Shown here: positions 37,059 to 45,599 of the stretch, piece by piece
Layout of the letters: every line of letters begins with the position of its first letter
How positions within the stretch are numbered: the stretch's first letter is position 1
Assembly (NCBI GenBank): GCA_900542255.1
Contig: UQMR01000008.1
Coordinates: forward strand, 1 to 48,439
DNA: 48,439 nt
DNA from: an uncultured Porphyromonadaceae bacterium
GTDB taxonomy: Bacteria; Bacteroidota; Bacteroidia; Bacteroidales; Barnesiellaceae_A
Direction of reading: 5' to 3'
The notes under the pieces: generated by a model
Seen by the model: only the letters and a program-made list of their open reading frames with translations
Told to the model about the DNA's origin: nothing
Databases searched by the model: none
Translations under genes and position numbers: made by a program

Positions 37059-38783
37059 ATGAAAACTCACTATATAGCCCTGTTACTCTTAGCGCTGCCC
37101 ATCGCCGCTGTCGCACAAAGCAACGACTCGTTGCGCCGCGAAGTAACCATCGTCAAAGACTATACCCCCATCGTCAAAGAGGCCTCGAAGATAAACAGCC
37201 TTCCGCCGGTAAGCACACCGGCCTTTGAACGCAAACCCGTAACTTACCGGTACGATGCCACACCGGCCGAGATAGACATCACCACAAGCCATATGGCAGT
37301 ACCCCGCATAAGCCCCGTCGCCACCGGCAGCAAGTACCGCAAAGGATACCTCGACTTCGGGATGGGCACATACATGGGTATGGCCGGCAATGCCGGATAC
37401 CACATTCTCGACAATGCGAAAGACCGCCTTGACATAGGCCTGCAATTCACCTCCCTCAACTGGAATATTCCCGTAAACAGCTCCTACGTGCAAGGTGCCG
37501 AGCGAGAGACCGCTACACGACAAACTTTCTACGACACCCGTGCAGGACTTCATTACGACCACCGTTTCGAGTCGGATGTGACACTTGCCTTCAATGCCGC
37601 ATACCGTTTCCTCAACTTCAACTACTACGGTACGTGCGGCAACCTGCCGGGCAACCGCAGCTCTCACCCCTTCCAATGGGCACACAACTTCTTTGCCGAG
37701 ATAAAAGCCGACAACAGCGCCGCCGTAGCATACGACTACAGCCAATGGAGTGTTACCGGAGGGTACAGCCTGTACAGCAACCGCTGGGGAGCTTATGTAC
37801 CCGACCCCAGCCGCGAACAACACGCCTACCTGCAAGCCTCGCTATGCAGCGACATAGGCAGCGGATGGAGCGCAGGAGCCGAAGCCGACATCGACTTCCT
37901 GCAATACAACGGTGTATATCCCGCAGGGACTCCGGCCGACGAAGTTATCCACAACCCCGAGCTGGCGGCAACCTCCTTGCAATCGATATTTATGACAGAA
38001 CTGCTGCCTCATATAGACTGGAATGGCCGCCGGGTACACTTCCGCGCCGGAGTGAGGGCATACATATCGGTCAATGACGGCACCATCTTCCGCTTCGCCC
38101 CCGACGTGCACTTCAACTGGGAGTTTGTCGATAACTACTTCATATACGCCAATATAGGCGGAGGCAAACGGCTGCATACCTGGAACGAGGTATCGCAATA
38201 CTGCATATACTTCGACCCCTCGCAGCGCATACCCTCTACCTACTCTCCCTTAGACGCTACGGGAGGAATACGATTTAATATCGTGCCCGAGTTTTCTTTT
38301 TCGGCATACGGAGGTTACGAGATTGCCGAGGCTGCCCTCTTCCAGGCAGTCGGGCAGTCGTCGCAAGCCATCAGCTGGCAGACACTCAATGCCACCTGCG
38401 TCAAGGCCGGGGCTCGCATCGACCTGAACATCGGACGCATAGTATCCTTCATCGCCGACGGCACCTACCGATTGTGGCGGCAAGGCCGGGAAGAAATCTC
38501 CTTCGACCGCCCGCGATGGGAAGCAAACGCCCGCGTAAGGGTAGAACCGCACAAGCAATTCGGGATAGAAGTAGGCTACAACATGCAGCTCGGCCGCAAC
38601 TTTGGCAGCCTGGGCAGCCTTGCCGACATTCACAACCTGCAAGCATCGGTCACATACCGCCCCATAGATATCTTGTCGCTCTTTGTGCAGGGCAACAATC
38701 TGCTCAACCGCAGCTACGACTTCTACTACGGAGTGGCAGCCCCCCGCATACAGGTTATGGGAGGTGTGGCCATCACTTTCTGA
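37059..38783 (+). CDS. TonB-dependent-receptor-like outer-membrane barrel without visible plug
   Basis: A 574-residue protein with signal peptide MKTHYIALLLLALPIAAVAQ. A short conserved N-terminal segment, REVTIVKDYTPIVKEASKIN, follows. The rest is a beta-barrel pattern of aromatic alternation, ending in SLFVQGNNLLNRSYDFYYG and GGVAITF, which resembles the last strands of TonB-dependent receptors. The plug domain and TonB box usual in such receptors are not evident, and the length is short for that family. It may instead be a porin-like partner of the preceding TPR protein. Confidence 0.82.
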   Translation: MKTHYIALLLLALPIAAVAQSNDSLRREVTIVKDYTPIVKEASKINSLPPVSTPAFERKPVTYRYDATPAEIDITTSHMAVPRISPVATGSKYRKGYLDFGMGTYMGMAGNAGYHILDNAKDRLDIGLQFTSLNWNIPVNSSYVQGAERETATRQTFYDTRAGLHYDHRFESDVTLAFNAAYRFLNFNYYGTCGNLPGNRSSHPFQWAHNFFAEIKADNSAAVAYDYSQWSVTGGYSLYSNRWGAYVPDPSREQHAYLQASLCSDIGSGWSAGAEADIDFLQYNGVYPAGTPADEVIHNPELAATSLQSIFMTELLPHIDWNGRRVHFRAGVRAYISVNDGTIFRFAPDVHFNWEFVDNYFIYANIGGGKRLHTWNEVSQYCIYFDPSQRIPSTYSPLDATGGIRFNIVPEFSFSAYGGYEIAEAALFQAVGQSSQAISWQTLNATCVKAGARIDLNIGRIVSFIADGTYRLWRQGREEISFDRPRWEANARVRVEPHKQFGIEVGYNMQLGRNFGSLGSLADIHNLQASVTYRPIDILSLFVQGNNLLNRSYDFYYGVAAPRIQVMGGVAITF

Positions 38784-38896
38784 GACGTTCGCGAAGCGGA
38801 AAGAGAGACAACATGCCGGTAGCCGAGTATTATCCGCAAGAGATGCGATAATATATCTTTCATAAAATATAAGGTACACAGTACGACAAATAGAGT

Positions 38897-38904
38897 TATC
38901 TTTG
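38897..38904 (+). promoter_or_regulatory. Bacteroidales -7 box upstream of the DUF4369-type lipoprotein gene
   Basis: TATCTTTG, a full TAnnTTTG match, 21 bp before ATG 38926. No TTTG element is seen at the usual distance. Confidence 0.6.
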
Positions 38905-38925
38905 TAATTTCACATCGCATCATAT

Positions 38926-40044
38926 ATGAAACAATCCATCTTATATTGCCTGCTCGCTGCATGGCTGCTTGTATCTTGCGGAGAAAACAAAGATGCTTTT
39001 GTCATAGAATGCACTCTCAACAACCTGGGAGGCCGTCCTTTATATGCCATATACCCCATAAAAGACCGCATTGTAACCGACACGTTGCGCCCCGACGACG
39101 GACGCATCGCCATGCAAGGCTTTGCCGAAGAACCCGTACCGGTACAACTCTACGACTCGCAGATGCAGCCTGTCATGCGCTTCTACCTGCAAAACGGCGA
39201 CCGCATAGAACTCAAAGGAGATGCCCAAAAGCCCGAAGAGATAAGGATGAAAGGCAATGGGCTCAACAGCGACCTGTGGAGGCTTATACACGACCATTAC
39301 GACATCTTTGCCACACTGGCAAGCGAACGCGCCAAGAGTGCCGGACGCTGGCAGAAACCGCCGTCGCTCATCGAAGCCGAAGAGCGTGCCGACTCGCTGT
39401 TGATAGCTGCCATAGAGAAGAACCGGGGCTCGCAGTTAGGCTCTATTCTCCTTGCCGACTACCTTCTGCGCAGCGACAACTATACCTTGTGCGACTCCCT
39501 GTGGAATACCTTAGACCGCAACGCCGCCCTACCCTACATCGCTGCCAATATGCAGGAGCTCATGCAACGCTACGACATAGCCAACGAAAACAAACGACTG
39601 CCGCACTTGCGCTTCCTCGACCTCAACGACACGATATCTTTCGTCAACCCGCGCGACTCGAAAGCCACCTTATTATATATATGGGCTGCCGAAGACCCCA
39701 GGTCGGCATCGATGCGCCACCAGCTGAGCCAATACCTGCAAACATACGACTCAAAGAAGATTCAGGTCGTGGCCCTCTCGATAGACCGCGATACCGCAGT
39801 ATGGCACAAACAGGTCGAGAACGACTCATTGCCCGTCATACACCTATGGTGCGAAGGGGCATATAATAACCGCATCCTCAAACGCCACCATATAGACCGC
39901 CTGCCGGTTGTCATGCTGGGCGACTCGCTGGGCATGATAGTCGTACGGGCATCGGCCTTGCCCGACCCCGATATAGAGGCACAAACCGACTCGCTGCTCA
40001 ACATAGCGGCATACCAAGTAGAGCAACCCATCATCAAACCATAA
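38926..40044 (+). CDS. Lipoprotein with DUF4369-like N-terminus and degenerate thioredoxin fold
   Basis: A 372-residue lipoprotein with lipobox LLVSC (Cys18). Residues 25-115 resemble DUF4369, the N-terminal domain common in Bacteroidota TlpA/ResA-like proteins (IECTLNNLGGRPLYAIYPI). The C-terminal half (about 220-350) has a thioredoxin fold: SKATLLYIWAAEDPRSASMRHQL, then VVALSIDRDTAVW and DRLPVVMLGDSLG. Where active members have WxxWCxxC, this one has WAAEDPRS, so the redox cysteines are missing. It is therefore unlikely to be a disulfide reductase and may be a binding or structural protein. yifB follows after 5 bp. Confidence 0.85.
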   Translation: MKQSILYCLLAAWLLVSCGENKDAFVIECTLNNLGGRPLYAIYPIKDRIVTDTLRPDDGRIAMQGFAEEPVPVQLYDSQMQPVMRFYLQNGDRIELKGDAQKPEEIRMKGNGLNSDLWRLIHDHYDIFATLASERAKSAGRWQKPPSLIEAEERADSLLIAAIEKNRGSQLGSILLADYLLRSDNYTLCDSLWNTLDRNAALPYIAANMQELMQRYDIANENKRLPHLRFLDLNDTISFVNPRDSKATLLYIWAAEDPRSASMRHQLSQYLQTYDSKKIQVVALSIDRDTAVWHKQVENDSLPVIHLWCEGAYNNRILKRHHIDRLPVVMLGDSLGMIVVRASALPDPDIEAQTDSLLNIAAYQVEQPIIKP

Positions 40045-40049
40045 CCGCC

Positions 40050-41588
40050 ATGTTAGTAAAAGTTTTCGGTGCGGCCATGCAAGGTATCGACGCTCTGCCG
40101 GTAACCATCGAGGTAAACTGCTCCAAGGGCATCCGGTTCCTTCTGGTGGGACTCCCCGATACGGCCGTCAAGGAGAGTCACGAACGCATCTACTCGGCCC
40201 TGAGCCACAACAACTACAAATTCCCGCGCAAACAGATTATCATCAACATGGCGCCGGCCGACATCCGGAAAGAGGGTGCCGCCTACGACCTGCCGCTGGC
40301 CATCGGTATTCTGGCTGCCGACGAACAAATCTCCGCCGAGCGGTTGCAGGAATACATGGTCATGGGAGAGCTCTCTCTCGACGGAGGCATACTGCCTATC
40401 AAGGGGGCATTGCCCATTGCCATAAAGGCGCGCGAGCTGGGTTTCAAGGGGCTCATCGTGCCCGAAGCCAACGTGCGCGAGGCTGCTGTGGTAAACAAGC
40501 TCGATGTTTACGGTGTAAAACATATCTCAGAGGTGATTGAGTTTTTCGACGGGAAAAACGCTCTCTCCCCCACCATCATAGACACACGCGCCGAATTCTA
40601 TAAAAGTTACGACAATACCGACCTCGATTTTTGCGATGTAAAAGGACAGGAGAACGTCAAACGCGCCTTTGAGGTAGCGGCGGCAGGCGGACACAACATC
40701 ATCCTCATAGGCCCTCCCGGAGCTGGCAAGTCCATGATGGCCAAACGGCTGCCCTCTATTCTTCCCCCGCTCACACTACACGAAGCCCTCGAAACGACCA
40801 AGGTGCACAGCGTAGCCGGCAAGTTAGGCACAGGCGAGTCGCTCATCTCGCGGCGGCCATTCCGGGCCCCCCACCATACCATATCGAGTGTAGCACTGGT
40901 AGGCGGCGGTACATTCCCGCAACCGGGCGAGATATCGCTGGCACACAACGGCGTGCTTTTTCTCGACGAGCTTCCCGAATTTAACCGGCAAGTTCTCGAA
41001 GTGATGCGGCAACCGCTCGAAGACCGTAAAATCACCGTATCGCGTGCCAAATATACCATAGAATATCCGGCCGGCGTCATGTTGGTGGCCTCTATGAATC
41101 CCTGCCCCTGCGGCTACTATAACCACCCTACACGCGAGTGCATATGCTCGCCAGGTGCCGTACAACGCTACCTGAACCGAATATCGGGACCGCTGCTCGA
41201 CCGCATAGACATACAAATCGAGATTGTCCCCGTGCCATTCGATAAAATTTCATCGACCGCTCCTGCCGAGCCGAGCCGCGACATAAGAGCCCGAGTCATT
41301 CAGGCCCGCGAGCGGCAGGCCGAACGCTTTGCCGACGTTCCCGGCGTGTATTGCAATGCACAGATGAACACCCGCCTGCTCAACCGGTTTGCCGTACCCG
41401 ACAAGGAGGGGTTGCAGCGACTCAAAACGGCTATGACACGCTTTAATCTCTCGGCTCGTGCCTACGACAGGATACTAAAAGTAGCCCGTACGATTGCCGA
41501 CCTCGACAACAGCAACGACATCACGGTAACACACATCAGTGAGGCTATCAACTATCGCAATCTCGACCGCGCCGGGTGGGCAGGATAA
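40050..41588 (+). CDS. YifB/ComM family Mg-chelatase-like AAA+ ATPase
   Basis: A 512-residue protein. The N-terminal ChlI/Lon-C-like domain (LVKVFGAAMQGIDALPVTIEV, GLPDTAVKESHERI) is followed by an AAA+ core with Walker A GPPGAGKSMMAKRLPSILPPL (about residue 220), HHTISSVALVGGG, Walker B LFLDELPEF and ASMNPCPCGYY. The C-terminal Mg_chelatase_C domain carries NLSARAYDRILKVARTIADL. ComM in naturally competent bacteria is a helicase that promotes branch migration during transformation. It is not a true magnesium chelatase. It shares a transcript with the lipoprotein gene upstream. Confidence 0.93.
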   Translation: MLVKVFGAAMQGIDALPVTIEVNCSKGIRFLLVGLPDTAVKESHERIYSALSHNNYKFPRKQIIINMAPADIRKEGAAYDLPLAIGILAADEQISAERLQEYMVMGELSLDGGILPIKGALPIAIKARELGFKGLIVPEANVREAAVVNKLDVYGVKHISEVIEFFDGKNALSPTIIDTRAEFYKSYDNTDLDFCDVKGQENVKRAFEVAAAGGHNIILIGPPGAGKSMMAKRLPSILPPLTLHEALETTKVHSVAGKLGTGESLISRRPFRAPHHTISSVALVGGGTFPQPGEISLAHNGVLFLDELPEFNRQVLEVMRQPLEDRKITVSRAKYTIEYPAGVMLVASMNPCPCGYYNHPTRECICSPGAVQRYLNRISGPLLDRIDIQIEIVPVPFDKISSTAPAEPSRDIRARVIQARERQAERFADVPGVYCNAQMNTRLLNRFAVPDKEGLQRLKTAMTRFNLSARAYDRILKVARTIADLDNSNDITVTHISEAINYRNLDRAGWAG

Positions 41589-41731
41589 CACCTTGCTCAA
41601 AACGGCTCCCGACGCGCCGACACGGCACATCACCAGCCCTATTCCTGTTGTTTACGCCGGCAACCGCCTCCGCTCTACGGCCTACAAGCTGCACTGCTTC
41701 GCATGATATGATGGTTGCCATCGCTTTTTCG

Positions 41732-41782
41732 CAAATTATTTACAAAATAATTTGGTTTATAAAATAAACTGCTTTATATTTG
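41732..41782 (+). promoter_or_regulatory. Full promoter with embedded inverted repeat (candidate operator)
   Basis: TTTG at 41751-41754 and TATATTTG at 41775-41782 are 20 bp apart, a perfect Bacteroidales promoter. CAAATTATT (41732-41740) and AATAATTTG (41746-41754) form an exact 9-bp inverted repeat around TACAA, and its right arm contains the -33 box. A protein bound there would occlude the promoter. The downstream operon encodes a winged-helix regulator, the natural candidate ligand. The rest of the gap 41589-41930 (yifB tail region and about 140 nt of leader) shows no gene. Confidence 0.7.
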
Positions 41783-41930
41783 CAGCATGGATATATGGAA
41801 CAGCAGAGAGATGCGCGCAACCTGCCGTACATATCATTCAACCTCAAAGGAGCATCCGACCGAGGAAAACAGAGTATTAACCCGTACCCGCGGCAATTTG
41901 CCCAATCGGGGTATAAAACACATTTTTATC

Positions 41931-42539
41931 ATGGAGAAAAAAGGTTTTACCGAAAGCGAGAGCATCGAACTCATCGCACAAATGATTCAGACAACAAAAA
42001 ACCGCGTTACGCAAAGCGATTTCAATCCATTCCTGATATGGGGCTATACGGTAACAGCTATTTCGATAGCCGACTATATCCTAATAAAAACTACCGGCAA
42101 CCCCCTGTGGTTCTTCTTGTGGTTTGTCATGTTCATCCCCTATTTTGTATCCTTGTTCAAACGCAAAAAGCCCTATGTAGTAACCTACATCGACGACATG
42201 CTGCAAAACGTGTGGCGCGTCATAGGCGCCATGTTCGGGCTTACAATCGTAGCGATAGCCGGCATAGGCCTCGGCATAGGTATCATAGATTTCTCTATCA
42301 TGATGCCGCTCTCTATCATCTACGCGGGCATAGGCACCTCTATCACCGGACTTATCATCAAGGAAAAATGGTTTATATGGACTCCCCTTGCAGGCCTTGT
42401 CGCAGCAACTTACATGTTGGTGGCACCTCATACGGGTGCGCACACCGATAATCTGTGGAATTTGCTTTTCGGCCTATCTTTTCTTATCTTTATGGTCATT
42501 CCGGCTCACATCGTTCGCCATAAAATAAGCAAATCATGA
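41931..42539 (+). CDS. Integral membrane protein paired with a winged-helix regulator
   Basis: A 202-residue protein of unknown function. A polar N-terminal helix (ESESIELIAQMIQTTKNRVTQSD) precedes about five hydrophobic segments, including FLIWGYTVTAISIADYILI, PLWFFLWFVMFIPYFVSLF and LLFGLSFLIFMVIPAHIV. I chose ATG 41931 (MEKKGFTESES). The open frame back to 41787 begins at the predicted transcription start and encodes leader sequence. The stop overlaps the start of the regulator (ATGA), so the two are translationally coupled. Membrane protein plus regulator pairs of this kind are frequent in Bacteroidota. Confidence 0.8.
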   Translation: MEKKGFTESESIELIAQMIQTTKNRVTQSDFNPFLIWGYTVTAISIADYILIKTTGNPLWFFLWFVMFIPYFVSLFKRKKPYVVTYIDDMLQNVWRVIGAMFGLTIVAIAGIGLGIGIIDFSIMMPLSIIYAGIGTSITGLIIKEKWFIWTPLAGLVAATYMLVAPHTGAHTDNLWNLLFGLSFLIFMVIPAHIVRHKISKS

Positions 42540-42817
42540 AAGAGTTAGACCCATTGTTGCACTCACAACTGCGGCTGGCAATCGTATCGATACTGTTGTC
42601 GGTCAAAGAGGCCGACTTCGCTTTTCTGAAAGAAAAGACAGAAGCCACATCGGGCAATCTGAGCGTACAGATAGAGAAACTCGCCGAGGCCGGCTACATT
42701 GCCGTACGGAAAGAAATCGTAGGAAAGAAACCTCGCACTACCTGCTCGCTTACCGAGAAAGGGCATGAAGCACTCAACGAATATGTAAAGTGCCTGAAAG
42801 AGTATCTCCTCTTATGA
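42536..42817 (+). CDS. Winged-helix transcriptional regulator (HTH_34-like)
   Basis: A 93-residue protein that is essentially one winged-helix domain. DPLLHSQLRLAIVSILLSVKEADFAFLKEKTEATSGNLSVQIEKLAEAGYI contains the recognition helix (SGNLSVQIEKL). GKKPRTTCSLTEKGHEAL is the wing and following helix. This is the MarR/ArsR-like HTH_34 arrangement of small Bacteroidota regulators. It overlaps the membrane protein gene by 4 bp and probably controls the shared promoter, which carries a perfect inverted repeat. Confidence 0.88.
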   Translation: MKELDPLLHSQLRLAIVSILLSVKEADFAFLKEKTEATSGNLSVQIEKLAEAGYIAVRKEIVGKKPRTTCSLTEKGHEALNEYVKCLKEYLLL

Positions 42818-43007
42818 AGGCTGCTATGCCAAGACAGAAAGCTACTACCCCGGCAACAGCCCTGTTTCTGTCATAAAAAACGATATTATAATAGGAATAT
42901 ATTAGAAATAAGTTACTTATGAGCTTTTCTCAGGAAACGAGGTAATGACTTGGCAACAGTCTCAAACTCTGTAATTTGCGATATTCTTCTGTCAGACAAC
43001 TCTTTGG

Positions 43008-43038
43008 CAAAGGTACACGTTTTATTGGTATATACAAA
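43008..43038 (-). promoter_or_regulatory. Orphan leftward promoter
   Basis: On the minus strand TTTG (43038-43035) and TACCTTTG (43015-43008) are 19 bp apart, a full Bacteroidales match. No ATG-started gene lies downstream before the convergent regulator gene ends at 42817, so the product would be a small RNA or a truncated leftover transcript. Confidence 0.5.
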
Positions 43039-43076
43039 AATGCAGTAACCGTGCTTTCTAAAAGCAATGTTACTGC
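43036..43076 (-). terminator. Leftward terminator after the UDG-like gene
   Basis: On the minus strand GCAGTAAC (43076-43069) pairs with GTTACTGC (43049-43042), and GCTTT (43065-43061) with AAAGC (43057-43053). A symmetrical 3-nt internal loop separates the stems, and the A-run at 43036-43040 gives ATTTTTG on the minus strand. Confidence 0.85.
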
Positions 43077-43271
43077 ACTGCAAATATCATTATCGATGAT
43101 TCGACCGGTTTATATATTGCTTAAATCTCATTTACCACACTTATTCTTTTACTAAAATCTTCCTAAGGCCTCTGCGAAAGTCAGCCTTTTATTACGTATT
43201 TTTAATATACAACAGGAAGTTCTGATTCTTGCAGAGGCTTCATCATTGACGTTTTATCATACTCATATGTC

Positions 43272-44048
43272 TTAAAGCACTTGTATATGCATTACTATGG
43301 CTTGGTAAAGTTCTGCATGTTTTACCTGAATTTTCGATTCGCGTGCGCAAGGATGGTAAGTCCTGAAGGCATATTGAACTGAAGGTAAGGTATCTTTGTC
43401 TAAAGTCAGCAAAGCCAATTGGCGTATGTTGCCGTTCCACTTGGGCAAAGGTTGGTAACAAAAAGGAGTAATGCCTAAGCTCTGTTGCAACTTGCTCTCC
43501 CAAAAAGGATCCGGTCCTGTGAAAAACACCAACACCTGCGGGCTTATGGCATTTATTTCGTCTTTTATCACATTGAAATACTCCCGTTCAATTTCCGATA
43601 AAATGGCTCTATGCTGATTCCCATTCTTTACATTACGTCCTAACTTGACTATGTCATTCCATACATAACGGATTTTTTTGTCCGGGAAACGGGCGTTGAG
43701 CGTATCGATAAACTTGTTCATGCCACCGCCCATACCTTTTCTTTGCCTAACTCCATTCAACCCAATCGAGCCTGTCACATTGTCAAATGTTCTGATTGCC
43801 CGCATACATTCCTCCAAAGGTTGAGTGTGACGCTCGTACCGATACCAGTCTTCACCCGACATATCCTGGCCAAAGAGCATGACTTTAATGTCGGCTGTAT
43901 CGAAGTCTTTGGAATTGTCCACGCTTAGCAGTAGTGGGCTGCATTCGTAGCCACACAGGTTATGCTCGTCCAACTTTTGGCACAAAGCACCCCATTTGGA
44001 TACATACACTTGATATAATCTGTCGTTTGTGTTCATTTTAGATTCCAC
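43272..44048 (-). CDS. Protein with uracil-DNA-glycosylase-superfamily-like motifs
   Basis: A 258-residue cytoplasmic protein. Three segments in the right order resemble UDG motifs: VMLFGQDMSGEDW (residues 57-68; the GQD of motif A), VLVFFTGPDPF (172-182, the second core strand) and RTYHPCARES (229-238; the HP of motif B). YVWNDIVKLG (about 129-137) also fits the fold. Canonical GQDPYH and HPSP are both changed, so it is a divergent member, possibly acting on another damaged or modified base, or not a glycosylase at all. ATG 44048 is used; ATG 44036 is four residues in. It follows the exported protein gene by 32 bp in a leftward operon and is ended by a strong terminator. Confidence 0.6.
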   Translation of the reverse strand: MESKMNTNDRLYQVYVSKWGALCQKLDEHNLCGYECSPLLLSVDNSKDFDTADIKVMLFGQDMSGEDWYRYERHTQPLEECMRAIRTFDNVTGSIGLNGVRQRKGMGGGMNKFIDTLNARFPDKKIRYVWNDIVKLGRNVKNGNQHRAILSEIEREYFNVIKDEINAISPQVLVFFTGPDPFWESKLQQSLGITPFCYQPLPKWNGNIRQLALLTLDKDTLPSVQYAFRTYHPCARESKIQVKHAELYQAIVMHIQVL

Positions 44049-44080
44049 AATAATTTAAGTGTCGAGGTTACTGATAAATT

Positions 44081-45586
44081 CTATTCTTTCATGAAAATAT
44101 TTTCCACCAGTGTAATCTTACCATTTGCGACTGCACATTTGTACAATTTAAACACCATAACACCTCCAATGGCTGGACCAACAATTATAGTTGAAGAATT
44201 TATCATTTCGTATGAAAGTCCCATCTCTTCGGTAATCATATTCACTGTCATTCCGGGTATTACTCTACCATCAACAATAGCTTTTGCCATCTTTGCGCCA
44301 TACTTTTGTGTGTACTTCTGCAAATTTGCTGCACGCTGTTTAGCTCGTACCGCTTCTTGCTTTTTCCACTCTGCAGCACGTTTTTGGGCAGGAATCAAAA
44401 CCGTTTCATTATAAATCTTGTAATCATACCAATAATCCGTATTGTCAGTATGTACAAGGCGATTAGCCAACTCTATATCTTGAATTTCCTTGATTGACAA
44501 AGCTTCTACGACAACTTTATCTCCGCTCTCCATTTCTGCGGATAAATAAAACTTAATCGAATTGCTTTTCTTCTCAGGTATTTTATCGGTCACTATGAAT
44601 CTTTTAATTTTTGTAATAGTTTGCGGGGTCGGCTTTATAACCTCTCTGCCAACAAACTGATTGTTTAAGAAATCAATTTCTACAGATGGAATCCATTCTT
44701 CATTTATTCTATAAAGAGAGCCGTTAGTCTGATTGCTCGGAAAAACAACAGCCTTGAATGCTGCATTTTTTGCTATTACTTTTTTACCTCCAATAGTTTT
44801 ATTTATATCCTCAAATTCTACTTGCAGACCATCGACAGTTTCACCTGTCATTAAAGATATAAATTGCATCTCTTTAAGTTTGGGTCTTAGAGATTCATTA
44901 TTATAAATGCTCATATACCACTCACCAAAATCAGATTTACAATCCCATAGCGTATATTCTTCTGCGGGCTTTACTCCTTTTAAGAAATCTTCTTTTTGCT
45001 TTTCAGACAGAGTAATATAGCTGCTCGGATTAAAGCATGTTAGATATTTCAAATCAAATCCGTATTTTTTGCCTTCTTCATCTGTAACAGTGAACGTTGG
45101 TTCTTTTTTTCCAGCAAATAAGTAAGAAGGAACATTGCTTTTATCCAGTTTGGATAAACGATATGGCTTTGACGAATCATAATTCAAATTCAAATCAGAT
45201 ATTCTGAATGTGCTTTTCCTAAATATGCTTGCATCATACTCTGCTTCATATCTTAGTGTATACCCATAGCCTACATCTATAGTATCAGGGTCATCTAGTT
45301 TATATCCACTCATAACCACTTCTTTTTTGTAAACAGTGTCGTATCTTCCTGTCCATTTTAGATCTAATTGCTTCAAGGCTGCATAAAGATTTTCATGAGA
45401 CCAAGAGGCTCTTCCTTGGTCTATTTCATTATCCATTTCAATAATGTTTCTCATGCTAAGAGTATTCATCGTGTCAGCCAATTGCTGCACAGTGTAAGAT
45501 TTCTGCACATCAGCTTCTTCATCTACATACTGCGCACTCACTGTTACTGCACTTAATAGCATAATAAATAAAACAAATTGTCTCAT
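44081..45586 (-). CDS. Exported protein of unknown function with BamE/SmpA-like C-terminus
   Basis: A 501-residue protein with signal peptide MRQFVLFIMLLSAVTVSAQ, so periplasmic or surface located. Most of it is unrecognised, mixed alpha/beta and rich in Lys, Tyr and Asn. The last 90 residues contain a Lys/Ala/Gln-rich helix, then AKAIVDGRVIPGMTVNMITEEMG and later GKITLVENIF. The GMT-x-VNMITEEMG turn resembles BamE/SmpA-type domains, where G-M-T-x-x-x-V opens the helix. ATG 45586 begins the signal peptide; the open frame runs to 45739 through the structured leader and is not credible. It is first in an operon with the UDG-like gene and has AT-rich codon use unlike the core genes. Confidence 0.75.
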   Translation of the reverse strand: MRQFVLFIMLLSAVTVSAQYVDEEADVQKSYTVQQLADTMNTLSMRNIIEMDNEIDQGRASWSHENLYAALKQLDLKWTGRYDTVYKKEVVMSGYKLDDPDTIDVGYGYTLRYEAEYDASIFRKSTFRISDLNLNYDSSKPYRLSKLDKSNVPSYLFAGKKEPTFTVTDEEGKKYGFDLKYLTCFNPSSYITLSEKQKEDFLKGVKPAEEYTLWDCKSDFGEWYMSIYNNESLRPKLKEMQFISLMTGETVDGLQVEFEDINKTIGGKKVIAKNAAFKAVVFPSNQTNGSLYRINEEWIPSVEIDFLNNQFVGREVIKPTPQTITKIKRFIVTDKIPEKKSNSIKFYLSAEMESGDKVVVEALSIKEIQDIELANRLVHTDNTDYWYDYKIYNETVLIPAQKRAAEWKKQEAVRAKQRAANLQKYTQKYGAKMAKAIVDGRVIPGMTVNMITEEMGLSYEMINSSTIIVGPAIGGVMVFKLYKCAVANGKITLVENIFMKE

Positions 45587-45599
45587 AATTATAGAATTT

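Larger units (their letters stand above)
42818..43271 (-). promoter_or_regulatory. Gene-free region with terminator, orphan leftward promoter and inverted repeats
   Basis: 454 bp without a convincing gene at the junction between the rightward core genes and the leftward accessory region. It holds a strong leftward terminator (43036-43076). Just after it is a leftward promoter-like pair with no gene to drive. Next to the 258-residue gene is an 8-bp perfect inverted repeat GCCTCTGC/GCAGAGGC (43168-43175 with 43231-43238). A 57-codon open frame without ATG (minus strand, 43086-42913) overlaps these signals and might be a gene remnant. Confidence 0.5.

Noticed and set aside
41576..41767. 63-codon plus frame after yifB
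   Set aside because: Runs through the promoter of the next operon and shows no protein-like pattern.
41787..41930. N-terminal extension of the membrane protein gene
   Set aside because: Begins at the predicted transcription start, and the sequence is not like the rest of the protein; ATG 41931 fits better.
42913..43086. 57-codon frame without ATG, protein-like ending in LPRFLRKAHK
   Set aside because: Half of it is the terminator hairpin and promoter, so it cannot be called as a gene. Kept only as a possible remnant in the findings.
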